Below, in pieces: positions 8,272-16,693 of a stretch of 64,000 nucleotides of DNA. Each line of letters starts with the position of its first letter. Position 1 is the first letter of the stretch. Under the pieces are notes generated by a model. That model was not told where the DNA came from. It saw only the letters and a list, made by a program, of their open reading frames with translations, and did not search any database. Source of the DNA: CAZCDS01 sp964497585 (GTDB taxonomy: Bacteria; Desulfobacterota; Desulfomonilia; Desulfomonilales; Desulfomonilaceae); NCBI GenBank assembly GCA_964497585.1, contig CAZCDS010000005.1, positions 62,001-126,000 on the forward strand. Reading direction: 5' to 3'. A program made the position numbers and the translations under genes.

Positions 8272-9428
8272 TCATGGAAACACACAAGAACCCGCTCCTC
8301 GAAGTTCAGAGGTTGGGCCAAAGCGTCTGGCTGGATTACATACGCCGCGGCATGCTTGTCTCGGGCGAATTGCAGCAACTCATAGAGAGAGACGGTCTGA
8401 GAGGCGTAACGTCCAACCCGTCGATTTTCCACAAAGCGATCTCGGGCAGTGATGATTACAGCAGCGCGATCAACTCCCTGGTCGTCACCGGGAAATCAGC
8501 GGTCGAGATCTATGAAACATTGGCATTTGATGATATTCGGGATACCGCCAATCTGTTCAGGCCCCTGTATGACGAATCAGGCGGCAAACACGGTTTCGTG
8601 AGTCTTGAGGTTTCTCCGCACCTGGCGAGAGACATCGAAGGCACCATCCAGCAGGCTCGTAACTACTGGAGCAGCCTTGACAAACCAAATGTCTTCATCA
8701 AGGTCCCCGCCACTAAGGAAGGCCTTTCGGCCATTCGACGGCTCATCAGCGAGGGAATTAACGTTAACGTCACGCTCCTTTTCGGTCTGGACAGGTATCG
8801 GGAGGTCGCGGAAGCGTACATCGTCGGGCTCGAGGACAGGCTAGAACGAGGTGAACCTGTGGAGGGAATCTCATCGGTCGCCAGTTTCTTTCTCAGTCGG
8901 ATCGACGTCCTCGTGGATTTCATGCTTGAAGATCTGGCCGGCGCCAGCGGTGAAAAGGCTGACCTCGCCGCCTCCCTGGAGGGCGCGGTTGCGATCGCTT
9001 CCGCAAGAATGGCCTATCAAATCTACAAGGAGATCTTTACCAGTGATCGTTTCAACAAATTAGTGCAAAAGGGAGCTCGGCCTCAGCGCGTCCTGTGGGC
9101 AAGCACAAGCACGAAGAATCCTGTGTATAGCGACGTCAAGTACGTGGAAGCCCTGATAGGTCCGGAGACGGTTAACACCCTGCCCATGAAGACTCTCGAT
9201 GCGTATAGAGACCACGGACAGCCGGCAGTTCGTCTGGAGGATGATCTGGACGAGGCACGCGAGGTTCTGCACAGACTCGAGGAGCTGAAGATCGATCTCA
9301 AGCAAGTGACGCACCAATTGGTGGAAGAGGGGATCGAGAAGTTCAATGATCCATACGACAAGCTCATGCACGAATTGAATGAGCGTCTGAATCAAGCCAG
9401 GGGGAGACGAGTCGCTCCACGAGCGTAG
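8268..9428 (+). CDS. tal: Transaldolase
   Basis: Transaldolase moves a dihydroxyacetone unit between sugar phosphates. The product is 386 residues, the length of the TalB-like subfamily often found alone or fused to glucose-6-phosphate isomerase. Diagnostic stretches are GVTSNPSIFHKAI, the Schiff-base lysine in NVFIKVPATKEG, GINVNVTLLFGLDRY, RVLWASTSTKNP and PETVNTLPMKTLDAYRDHG. It overlaps rpiB by four bases (ATGA). An ATG two codons later (8274) is an alternative start. The downstream gene is on the opposite strand, so this appears to end a two-gene operon. Confidence 0.95.
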   Translation: MIMETHKNPLLEVQRLGQSVWLDYIRRGMLVSGELQQLIERDGLRGVTSNPSIFHKAISGSDDYSSAINSLVVTGKSAVEIYETLAFDDIRDTANLFRPLYDESGGKHGFVSLEVSPHLARDIEGTIQQARNYWSSLDKPNVFIKVPATKEGLSAIRRLISEGINVNVTLLFGLDRYREVAEAYIVGLEDRLERGEPVEGISSVASFFLSRIDVLVDFMLEDLAGASGEKADLAASLEGAVAIASARMAYQIYKEIFTSDRFNKLVQKGARPQRVLWASTSTKNPVYSDVKYVEALIGPETVNTLPMKTLDAYRDHGQPAVRLEDDLDEAREVLHRLEELKIDLKQVTHQLVEEGIEKFNDPYDKLMHELNERLNQARGRRVAPRA

Positions 9429-9761
9429 GAACCCTCTCCGACGTTCGCTGTCGTGTCCGGAGGACCGACACGTCCGTGAGGTTATCGGCCGGGGAAAGCA
9501 CCCAGTCCGGTCCTCAAGCACAGAACAACCGTCCGCGGGGCGGGTTTACCGATGGCCGCGAAAATTACATTGCTTCCGCCTTCGAGTCATATCCTCATCT
9601 TAGGAAGACGGACTCAAACGGAGCGATGCTGCCTCCAAGAGGAATCTCCCCAGTTCCCTGGAAAATAAACCTTTTTCAATTCCTCTGACCGGCCGCAATC
9701 GCTCACCGGGACCAGCACGCTGTCCAGTCCTTCATCTCTGGTTCAAGGTGAAATGTAACCG
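9429..9761. other. Convergent intergenic region after tal, with one hairpin
   Basis: No gene is visible. A hairpin at 9449-9470 pairs TGTCG with CGACA and GTCC with GGAC across a three-base loop with one bulge, 20 bp after the tal stop. It lacks a T-run, so at best it is a weak or Rho-assisted terminator. Confidence 0.45.
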
Positions 9762-11243
9762 TTAGTGGTTGAATCCTATGCACGCCGACGTTATCCCATT
9801 TGCGGTAAATGCCCCATTATAAACAGTTATGACAAGATAGTAAGGATTGCCAACAAATAGACTCTGAGGCGCCACGTAAGTCAAAGGAATGGTTAAGTCG
9901 GTCTCACCCCCGCTCGCTACGATATCCCCCTGATTGGACGAAAAAAGGTCGGCGCCAATAACGGCCACGGAAATGGTTAGGCCCGCTGGGGCTGGATTGG
10001 CAAGCGTGACCCTGACGCAGACAATGCCATCCGGAGTCAGCGAACCGACGGGGAACTGAGTGAACGTATGCAGCGCACTGTACGTAGTGCCGCCTACGAA
10101 CGTGAGGGGAAATGGGGCAACAGTCCTGTCGCAGGCGAAGGACGAACACCGCCCACCCCCTTGCGAGGTCGGTTTTGCGACCCGGTTGAAGGCGAGGACT
10201 GCCGATGGCTGATGCCAGTTGCGCTTGACCTTGAGGCCCAGCAGCCTGCCAAGGTTACGCGGATTCACGAATACCGGCGAGGGCTTCGAGATAGGACTCT
10301 GCCCGGACAGGAGATTCTCAAGTTGAAAACCGACGTTTACCTGGGCAGTGAGCGAGTGATAGGAATCGTTAAGCTTGTCACGCCCATATTCGTACTTGAT
10401 AGCGAACATGCCGTCCCGGGTCGTGAGGTCACCACCGACCTTCCAGCCCCAAACCCTGTCGCCCGCGTCGAAGCTGTACCCAACGGTCTTGAGACGCAAA
10501 TCGAGCGTATTCTCGAACACTCCCTGGGAATAACCGGCTTCCACGTCAAAGCTGCCGCGCTGATTCCGCCACGCGTTAATGAAGCTGCCCCGAGTGAACA
10601 GATTTCCATACCAGTTGAAGTTCAAATCGAAGGCAGCGCCTGTGAACATAATGGCACACGTCTCCAACCCGAACCCACCGGAAGCGTACCATGTGCCGAA
10701 CAGGCGGGAAGAATCGTAGAAGGCATTGCCCCCCAACATGACACTGTCATTGATGATGGTTCTGTATCCACCACCGAAAGAGAGGTCAATCCTATCCTCG
10801 CTGGCAAAGACGTTGGTCGTAAAACCCGGCGTCTGCGGAGGGGTCAACGCCTGCCGATTCCCGCGGGTTACGTACTCTCCGTGGACCTCGCCGAAGGCCA
10901 CGTGGCTGGTGCCCAACCGGATGGGTAGGACATAGTCCCCCCAAGCTCTCCCCTGTCGCACCTCAGGGCCGAAACTCAAGGTGTAACCGAATTCCAGATT
11001 GGGGATAACCGGCATGAGATCACGGAACATACCGCTATGGAGTGAGACCGTGTCGGATCCATAGGGACTGCCGGGTGGCTGAGAAGCCGATGCACCCATA
11101 AACGGAACGGTCGAGGATGTCGATGGGCTGCCCGGGGGAAACCCAGGTGTGCCCTGCCCGGCCGCAGGGATAACCCCCACCCAAACCAATGCTATAACCA
11201 GAAGCACCGCAGCGCGACAAAAACAGACGCGACTCCTCCCCAT
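9762..11243 (-). CDS. Outer-membrane protein with inverse-autotransporter (intimin-type) beta-barrel
   Basis: The 493-residue product has a signal peptide (RAAVLLVIALVWVGVIPAAG), then a low-complexity Pro/Gly/Ser stretch. Next is a barrel domain with alternating aromatic/polar strands. EDRIDLSFGGGYRTIINDSVMLGGNAFYDSS closely follows the inverse-autotransporter beta-domain pattern (R...-G-NAFYD), and GSFDVEAGYSQGVFENTLDLRLK and GMFAIKYEYGRDKL are further strands. Intimins and invasins carry long Ig-like passengers after the barrel. Here only about 150 residues follow, including CSSFACDRTVAPFPLTFVGGTTYSALHTFTQFPVGSLTPDGIVCVRV, which looks like a single beta-sandwich with four cysteines. It may be a surface-exposed or periplasmic adhesion-type protein; its function is unknown. 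Confidence 0.7.
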   Translation of the reverse strand: MGRSRVCFCRAAVLLVIALVWVGVIPAAGQGTPGFPPGSPSTSSTVPFMGASASQPPGSPYGSDTVSLHSGMFRDLMPVIPNLEFGYTLSFGPEVRQGRAWGDYVLPIRLGTSHVAFGEVHGEYVTRGNRQALTPPQTPGFTTNVFASEDRIDLSFGGGYRTIINDSVMLGGNAFYDSSRLFGTWYASGGFGLETCAIMFTGAAFDLNFNWYGNLFTRGSFINAWRNQRGSFDVEAGYSQGVFENTLDLRLKTVGYSFDAGDRVWGWKVGGDLTTRDGMFAIKYEYGRDKLNDSYHSLTAQVNVGFQLENLLSGQSPISKPSPVFVNPRNLGRLLGLKVKRNWHQPSAVLAFNRVAKPTSQGGGRCSSFACDRTVAPFPLTFVGGTTYSALHTFTQFPVGSLTPDGIVCVRVTLANPAPAGLTISVAVIGADLFSSNQGDIVASGGETDLTIPLTYVAPQSLFVGNPYYLVITVYNGAFTANGITSACIGFNH

Positions 11244-11555
11244 GATTCCCTCCTAAATTGCACGGCACCTCTTTGAGACTGCGTTCATCCCCCCAAGATA
11301 TCAGAGGAGAAGGCGCCCCAAAAGCACGCTACGTTAGACGCATTTGTACACTGTGCCACCGACATTATGCCCCAACGCAAGGTCTGTCAAGCATTGTGGT
11401 TTTGAAAGACGCGAGAACTCTCTCGTGCGGGGCAACCCGTTGAAGAGTTCAGCCGTCCCTATCATACTATCATAGTTCGCGTACGAGCCGGGGGACACCC
11501 TTTCCAGGAAGGTCGCCCCCGCGTTCACTCGTCCCGGTTCCTGGCTCTTTCACTC
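11244..11555. other. Intergenic region upstream of the barrel protein gene
   Basis: No gene is seen. It holds a likely promoter (11362-11390, minus strand) for the barrel gene and a short direct repeat TATCATACTATCATA near 11460. Confidence 0.45.
11362..11390 (-). promoter_or_regulatory. Possible sigma-70 promoter for the barrel protein gene
   Basis: On the minus strand TTGACA (plus 11385-11390) is followed after 15 bp by CATAAT (plus 11364-11369), or after 17 bp by TAATGT. It sits about 120 bp before the ATG at 11243. The consensus -35 box in a gene-free stretch makes this credible. Confidence 0.45.
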
Positions 11556-12494
11556 TCAGGGCCTGTTGTGAGCCCAGAGTGCGTACACGGGATCGCTCGG
11601 AATCCCGAGGGAGTAGTACTTGTCGTCTTCGGGCCGTGGCTTCCCTTTGCTCTCGAAGTACCCGTCAACGGAGAAGCGGTCAGCGAGCGCGAAGAACTTC
11701 TTCACAAGCTCCGTCCTTTCGAGTTCGTTGGTTTCTTTCCAGATCCGTACCGCCTTGGGCGGAAACATCCGATTGGAATAGACCAGGATGAAGAGTCCGC
11801 AGGGTTTGAGTACTCGCGAGACCTCACGGAAGACTTCCACCGGTTTGGTCAGATAGTCGACCGAGACGGTGTTAACAACAACGTCGAATTCATTGTCCTC
11901 AAAAGGCAGTCCCGGCTCTGCATTGAGGTCGTGAATGACTCTGCGGGAGAGCGCTCTGTTGGCGTCGAGTTCCTCCGGGTTGAGCCCCAGGCCGGTGACG
12001 GACTCCGGTTCCACGGATTCGGGGAGATGAGAATCGGGTCCGGCCATCAAATCGAGGATCCGCGATCTTTTAGTTATCAGTCTCCCATAGAGCTGCTCCA
12101 CCGTATCGAGTGCGGTGGAATCGAGGTGGTCGACCATGCGCGGTTTCGCGTAGAATTCTCGATCAGGAGTTTCATCTTCCCGAGCAAAGTCACCTGGCGT
12201 GAAGCCTCGGTCCTCATCTTCGGATTCATCCGCTTCGTCGCTGAGGATCAGGCTCTTCAAGGCCTCGGGAGACCACACCGGTGCGGGGCCGCAAGCTCCA
12301 CGCGGGTCCATACGGCATCGATAGCCAACTCCGCCGATGCCTTGCCCTTTCAGGGTATCCCGGCTCGCAACGAAGTAGATGCAATCATCGTTGAAACAAA
12401 TGTGGTGTATCTCCCCGCCCCATGTGGATTCGGCCGGGGTTCTGATGGGATCCATTTCCGCTCCGCAATGCGGACATATACATGCCTGACTCAT
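11556..12494 (-). CDS. Class I SAM-dependent methyltransferase with N-terminal zinc finger
   Basis: The 312-residue product begins with a cysteine-rich finger, CICPHCGAEM...ICFNDDC, like the ogr/Delta-type zinc finger. An acidic linker follows, then a Rossmann methyltransferase from about residue 110: RILDLMAGPDSHLPE (motif I, with GxG reduced to AGP), GLGLNPEELDAN, LPFEDNEFDVVVNTVSVDYLTKPVEVFREVSRVLKPCGLFILVYSN (motifs IV-V of methyltransferase type 11). The substrate cannot be read from sequence; the finger may recruit protein or nucleic acid. It stands alone between two unrelated minus-strand genes. Confidence 0.75.
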   Translation of the reverse strand: MSQACICPHCGAEMDPIRTPAESTWGGEIHHICFNDDCIYFVASRDTLKGQGIGGVGYRCRMDPRGACGPAPVWSPEALKSLILSDEADESEDEDRGFTPGDFAREDETPDREFYAKPRMVDHLDSTALDTVEQLYGRLITKRSRILDLMAGPDSHLPESVEPESVTGLGLNPEELDANRALSRRVIHDLNAEPGLPFEDNEFDVVVNTVSVDYLTKPVEVFREVSRVLKPCGLFILVYSNRMFPPKAVRIWKETNELERTELVKKFFALADRFSVDGYFESKGKPRPEDDKYYSLGIPSDPVYALWAHNRP

Positions 12495-13010
12495 TTCTCT
12501 CTCCTCTTACGCTGTGCACTTGTGTTGAAGCTGGTAATGAGATGACCTGCCCGGAACGCCCGCGCGAACACGGCCTTCGCTGTCGATCAGACGGGTTTCA
12601 AGGCTCTTTGGTTCGCTGAGGTGTGGGAACCACTGATCCGGGAAATATCATGTCAGTCATCCCGCGACCGAAGTACCTTTGGGACAAACTTGGCCTTTTG
12701 TGGGGCGGCGGCCCAATTCCATCGTGCGTCCAAGACATCCAAGACTCATTTTCGCAATGTTCACGTGGCGCACAGGCCTTGTGCCGCCGCCTTTTCGGTC
12801 CTAGCCGGAATCAATCAATTCGGTCAGCCGTCCTTTCCGGTCCCAGATCAGTGGCCTCTACGAGAGGACGTTACTCGAAATTCCTTCCTAAGAAGGTTCT
12901 GATCTCTCAATACAAATAAGTCTTTCTTGGGAGAAATCAAGAGCACCGGGCAGTCCGGCCATCCTGTGGGAAACTCGTCTGGAGGTTGGAAAGAAGGATT
13001 GGCAGTGGAG
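12495..13010. other. 516-bp gap without a confident gene
   Basis: This lies upstream of the methyltransferase gene and downstream of the TIM-barrel gene. Overlapping plus-strand frames around 12621-12919 show no family resemblance and no convincing start. I saw no tRNA, repeat array or strong hairpin. Confidence 0.45.
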
Positions 13011-13841
13011 CTAGCTTGCACCGATGCCGGCGGCCTGTTCGTTCTCGGACCGCATAAAGTCGCGCACGATCTGAAGCGTCTGCAGAACCCCTGCCTCCTC
13101 CCGAACCTCGAGGACCCACCAGTCGCAAAGGGGTAGCTTTCTCAGAAGCCTGAGCCGATCTGCGATCTGATCCAGCCGAGTGGGTGGAGAGTGTCCTGTT
13201 TCGGTCTGCTCGTGGTAGATGTGGGCGTTGAGAAAACGCTCCGGATGCGGAGTCGTGAAGTCCTCGAGCCGGTAGAGCTGACTGGTCACCGATTCGCTTA
13301 CCCGGGCGTGACCGATGTCGAGGGTAGCCCATGAGCCGGTTTTCCTGATGAGCTTCTCAAAGAGTTGCGGCCACGCGGTCCATCCCCAATCGAGGTTTTC
13401 CAGACAGACCTTCACGCCGAGGCTGCCCGCGAAACTGACCAGTTCCCTCAGGCCGTCAATGGTTCGCCGCCATGAGAGCCCTTCAGTCGAATCGCGGCCA
13501 AGACCCACGTGTATCGTCGCGAATCTCCCCCCCAATTTGGATACCAGTCTGAAGACCCGCAGGAACACCTCGATGGCCTGTTCGCGAGATCCGTAGTCTT
13601 CGTCGCCCACGTCGCTATTTGGAAGAAAGCAGTGGTACCGAACTTCCAAGGGATGGAGCCTGGCAATAAGCCGGGCCGTGGAAGATGCTTCCGCCTGATT
13701 CATTGGGAGATCCGCTGGGGAGAAGGTCCAGTCGATTCCGTCAAATCCGTGCCGCATGGCAAACTCTTTGAGGCGGTCTACGTCATCGATAAAATTGCAC
13801 ACGGCAAGCTTGGGAAAGGGGTCGGTCAGAGGTCTCATCAT
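13011..13841 (-). CDS. Sugar phosphate isomerase/epimerase-like TIM barrel
   Basis: The 276-residue product matches the xylose-isomerase-like/AP endonuclease 2 TIM-barrel superfamily. Candidate metal ligands occur in order: FATIHVGLG, VCLENLDWG, WATLDIGHARV, NAHIYHEQTETGHSPP and WWVLEVREE near the C-terminus. Members act on sugars, inositols and some other polyols with a divalent metal, so the substrate stays open. It diverges from the TetR gene at 14078, and the space between holds a promoter and an operator-like palindrome. The product could therefore be controlled by that regulator, though the palindrome sits over the TetR promoter. Confidence 0.75.
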   Translation of the reverse strand: MMRPLTDPFPKLAVCNFIDDVDRLKEFAMRHGFDGIDWTFSPADLPMNQAEASSTARLIARLHPLEVRYHCFLPNSDVGDEDYGSREQAIEVFLRVFRLVSKLGGRFATIHVGLGRDSTEGLSWRRTIDGLRELVSFAGSLGVKVCLENLDWGWTAWPQLFEKLIRKTGSWATLDIGHARVSESVTSQLYRLEDFTTPHPERFLNAHIYHEQTETGHSPPTRLDQIADRLRLLRKLPLCDWWVLEVREEAGVLQTLQIVRDFMRSENEQAAGIGAS

Positions 13842-13985
13842 GGCATCGGTTCATGCGATAGTATAGATAGACAAATTCTATGTCATATTTCGGGAACCCT
13901 TGTCAAGGCGGTTGCGTCACTGGAATTCCTGGGGCCGAGTTTGAGCAGGCTCTGTGCAGAGGAGCAAGGAATCGAAAGAAAAATG

Positions 13986-14014
13986 TTGACAGTCTTTCCA
14001 TGACGGAATACCAT
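13986..14014 (+). promoter_or_regulatory. Sigma-70 promoter of the TetR gene
   Basis: TTGACA (13986-13991), a 17-bp spacer and TACCAT (14009-14014) form a good sigma-70 promoter. The operator-like palindrome begins at the next base, so bound repressor would cover the transcription start. Confidence 0.6.
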
Positions 14015-14046
14015 CCGACTGGTCGGTAGATAAACCAACCAGTCGG
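14015..14046 (+). promoter_or_regulatory. TetR-type operator palindrome
   Basis: CCGACTGGTCGGT (14015-14027) and ACCAACCAGTCGG (14034-14046) form an inverted repeat with 12 of 13 positions paired and 6 bp between. Each arm also contains a near-copy of the short ACCGACnGGTCGGT-type palindrome common for TetR/AcrR regulators. Its place right after the -10 box and 31 bp before the regulator's ATG points to autorepression. Confidence 0.7.
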
Positions 14047-14077
14047 TTTGCAGCTCGACCTTCTTCGGACAGGGCCA

Positions 14078-14686
14078 ATGTCCAATAACGTTACCATCGA
14101 GTCCATCAGAAAGCCTCAGATCATCGAGGCTGCCTTACAGACGATTGCACGAAAGGGTTTTCAAAACGCCACCCTGGACGAGGTAGCGCGGGCCGCGGGA
14201 CTTTCCAAGGGGGGACTGATCCACTACTTCCCCTCCAAAGATGCTCTCATCACGGAGGCCTTCGTCGAGTTCTTCGCTGGCATCTTTCAGCGGGGACGAG
14301 AGGCGAGGGACCAGGTGGATGACGCCCTCGAAAAGGTGCTCTCCTTTACGTGGCTGTACAACTGGGAAGACCCGGAGATGTTGGTCGGGTATCGGCTCTT
14401 CTTCGATTTCATGGCGCTCGCGTCCCAAGATGATTTATTCCGCGGGCTCTTTCACGATTGGGTCGAGAACTGGATTGTATTGTTGCGTGAACCAATCGCA
14501 GAAGGTTTCGCAAAGGGAATCTTCAAGGTAAAGGATGTCGAGCTTACGGCCCGTACGGTGTCCGCTATCTATCAAGGTATTGCAGCCCGATGGTACCTCG
14601 ATAGGGAGACTCATTCCACAGACTGGGCTGTCGATTCGTTACGTCGGGCGGTGACGCTCTTGCTTACGGGCCAACATGGCAAATGA
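14078..14686 (+). CDS. TetR/AcrR family transcriptional regulator
   Basis: The 202-residue product has the N-terminal TetR helix-turn-helix: IIEAALQTIARKGFQNATLDEVARAAGLSKGGLIHYFPSKDALI. The C-terminal ligand domain resembles the YbiH/BetI-like type. ATG 14078 is chosen because the HTH begins soon after; the TTG at 14048 would place translation inside the operator. It heads a same-strand run of SCP2, Fe-S and acyl-CoA genes, so a fatty or aromatic acyl-CoA is a reasonable guess for the inducer, as in other regulators of beta-oxidation clusters. Confidence 0.9.
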   Translation: MSNNVTIESIRKPQIIEAALQTIARKGFQNATLDEVARAAGLSKGGLIHYFPSKDALITEAFVEFFAGIFQRGREARDQVDDALEKVLSFTWLYNWEDPEMLVGYRLFFDFMALASQDDLFRGLFHDWVENWIVLLREPIAEGFAKGIFKVKDVELTARTVSAIYQGIAARWYLDRETHSTDWAVDSLRRAVTLLLTGQHGK

Positions 14687-14719
14687 CGGTCAAAGGGCTT
14701 TCATGAAAGGAGGGTGCCT

Positions 14720-15112
14720 ATGGCGGTCTTCGAGAATTCGGAGAAGATGTATGACGTGCTTGGCGGGCTCTTCAGGAAACTCCTCGCAGATCCTCAGTTC
14801 GGCGACAGATTTGCTGACTCGGACCTGACCATCCAGTTCATCATCAACGACCCTGACGGGGAGATATGGGTGAGCAAGGAGCGGGAAGTCATCTGCGGCA
14901 ACGCGGATTTGAAGCCGACCATTCAGATGTGGCTCAGCGGTGATACCTGCCACAAGTTCTGGCTCCAGCAAGTCTCCATGCCCATAGCGCTGGCCAAGAG
15001 GCTCATCCGGGTGAAGGGTCCGATGCCGAAAGTCCTTAAACTGTTGCCCCTGCTCAAGCCCGCGTATGAGGCATACCCAGACCTCTCCCGTAAGCACGGT
15101 ATCGAAATCTAA
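14720..15112 (+). CDS. SCP2 sterol-binding domain protein
   Basis: The 130-residue protein is a stand-alone SCP2-like domain, a fold with a hydrophobic tunnel for lipids or acyl-CoAs. Supporting stretches are LTIQFIINDPDGEIWVSKEREVICGNADLKPTIQMWLSGDTCHKFWLQQVSMPIALAKRLIRVKGPMPKVLKLLPLL. The SCP2 hallmark of a conserved small-molecule tunnel end (LAKRLIRVKG, compare the KLKIEG ends of the fused SCP2 domains at 52-57 kb) is present. ATG 14720 follows AGGAGGG closely. In this operon it probably presents or stores a hydrophobic substrate or intermediate. Confidence 0.8.
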   Translation: MAVFENSEKMYDVLGGLFRKLLADPQFGDRFADSDLTIQFIINDPDGEIWVSKEREVICGNADLKPTIQMWLSGDTCHKFWLQQVSMPIALAKRLIRVKGPMPKVLKLLPLLKPAYEAYPDLSRKHGIEI

Positions 15113-15136
15113 GCGACCCTACGGAGGAGGTGGGAT

Positions 15137-15814
15137 GTGAGCATCGAAAGAAGTGTCAAGCAATTCGAGGAAGACAGGAAGCAGGCGGTAAAACTTGCGG
15201 CTCGTCTGCTGCTGGCCTCAGGCACGACCGCTCCCAGGGTCGGCGGCGTTGGAGAGTGCACGATCCACATCATCGATGACGAGTGCGACATCGAGGACCT
15301 TTGCCAACAGGTCGAGGCAATGGCCGAAGAAAACAAGCGCTGGAAGAGCTTCCTTCGTGACGCTGCGATCCTCCGGGATGCTGACGCGATTCTCGTGATC
15401 ACGTCTCTGCGTTCGGTCACGGATCCCGCGGATATCAACTGCAACATGTGCGGGAAGCTGACCTGCGAGTACCTCAAGGAGACGGAGAGGCTGCCCATGG
15501 AACCGGGAATCGCGTTCGCCGGTCCGCTCTGTATCTTCCGGGCCAACAATGTGGCCTATGCGCTCGACGGCGTGATATCGCTCGCGCGGCAGCTCGGGAT
15601 CGATTATGGAGTCTATTGGTCCGCAGGTGCTGCGGCGATGAGGATGCGACTGGTTCCGAGGAACACCGGTTTCGCGCTTGCCGTGGCGATTTCCGTCACA
15701 GAGAAGTCGCCCTTCCGGGATATTCCGGAGCGGTACGACGAGATCAACGAGAGGACCATGAACGACCGAATCATTCGGAGACTCTGGCCTCAGTTCAGGT
15801 CGATCTACAGCTAG
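15137..15814 (+). CDS. Ferredoxin-domain (DUF2148-like) Fe-S protein, copy 1
   Basis: The 225-residue product begins at GTG 15137 after a GGAGGTGGG site. It has the DUF2148-type layout: an N-terminal helical part (AVKLAARLLLASGTTAPRVGGVGECTIHII), then CNMCGKLTCEYL with further Cys in GPLCIFRANN. This CxxCxxxxC plus one downstream Cys could bind a 4Fe-4S cluster. The C-terminal part (YGVYWSAGAAAMRMRLV) matches the family. The biochemical role of the family is unsettled. In this acyl-CoA operon, electron transfer from the dehydrogenase or a reductive step is plausible but unproven. The next gene is a paralogue. Confidence 0.7.
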   Translation: MSIERSVKQFEEDRKQAVKLAARLLLASGTTAPRVGGVGECTIHIIDDECDIEDLCQQVEAMAEENKRWKSFLRDAAILRDADAILVITSLRSVTDPADINCNMCGKLTCEYLKETERLPMEPGIAFAGPLCIFRANNVAYALDGVISLARQLGIDYGVYWSAGAAAMRMRLVPRNTGFALAVAISVTEKSPFRDIPERYDEINERTMNDRIIRRLWPQFRSIYS

Positions 15815-15840
15815 GCCGAAGGGGACGGGAGGAGGTGGCA

Positions 15841-16491
15841 ATGTCTGTACAAGAAATGGATGAACTCGTCCGGGGCGGGCTTGACAGAGGGCTCGAACTG
15901 ATGGCTCTCGCCGCGCACAACAGTTTCCGGTTCGGCAGCAAGAATACCGTGAAGATCATTTCCGTGGGCGTCGAGGAAATGCAGGAAATCGCAGAGTACT
16001 GCTATTCCCTCGCGGACATGTCGCCGCTGGGCGCAAGGGACGGCCGTTTCCTCATGGATCTGATCAAGGAGCCCTGCGGCCTGCTCGTCGTTGGAGACAA
16101 AAGGACGTCAGTGGGCAACTACAACTGCGGAGCCTGCGGATACCGCACCTGTGCGGAACTGAACGGCGCGGAAGTAATGGAGTCGCTCACCGCGATCGGG
16201 CCGAGTTGCCAATTCCGAAATCTCAACGTGAACATCGCGTGTAACGCGGCTGCGGCTATGGCCTGGCGCCTGGGTCTGCACTGCCGGATATTCGGTACCT
16301 TTGCTTTTGCCGCGTTCGCCCTGCAGATCATCGAGGACGTTGACCTGGCCATGAGCGTTTCCGTGAGCGCGGCAAAGGTCAATCCGTACTTTGACAGGCA
16401 CAAATTCTGGACCACGGAGCACTGGGACGAGACCTTTCACAAGGAATTCCCCACGTTCAATAGGGGGTTCATCGGCGCGATCGAGGAATAG
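15841..16491 (+). CDS. Ferredoxin-domain (DUF2148-like) Fe-S protein, copy 2
   Basis: The 216-residue paralogue of the preceding gene shares its order of blocks: MALAAHNSFRFGSKNTVKIISV, LLVVGDKR, the cluster motif CGACGYRTCAEL, GPSCQFRNLNVNIACNAAAAMAWRLGLHCRIF and AMSVSVSAAKVNPYFDR. The CxxCxxxxC spacing and the distal Cys are the same in both copies, so both likely carry the same kind of cluster, and the pair could form a heterodimer. The ATG at 15841 follows GGGAGGAGGTGG. Only 26 bp separate the two genes, so they are surely cotranscribed. Confidence 0.7.
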   Translation: MSVQEMDELVRGGLDRGLELMALAAHNSFRFGSKNTVKIISVGVEEMQEIAEYCYSLADMSPLGARDGRFLMDLIKEPCGLLVVGDKRTSVGNYNCGACGYRTCAELNGAEVMESLTAIGPSCQFRNLNVNIACNAAAAMAWRLGLHCRIFGTFAFAAFALQIIEDVDLAMSVSVSAAKVNPYFDRHKFWTTEHWDETFHKEFPTFNRGFIGAIEE

Positions 16492-16693
16492 TCGCCTGCT
16501 GACCGATTTGCAGCGACAGCGGTGCCCGGCCGTGGTTGCATGACTCCGCGAAACCATGGCCCTAAACGGTTGAGGCACTCCGCGGGGGACCCCCTATGGA
16601 GTGCGGCGTCTCAGGGGAAAACACGGAGGATTCGACAGCATCCGACTGGCAGCCTAGGCAACGGCAGACCATTCCTTGGACGGGGAGGTGGCC

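Noticed and set aside
10068..10928. 286-codon plus-strand frame opposite the barrel protein gene
   Set aside because: It is an antisense shadow; the minus-strand product has a signal peptide and clear barrel strands.
11568..12545. 325-codon plus-strand frame opposite the methyltransferase gene
   Set aside because: The minus strand encodes zinc-finger and methyltransferase motifs; the plus frame has none.
12621..12919. Two overlapping plus-strand frames
   Set aside because: No recognised domains, weak starts, and they overlap each other in different frames.
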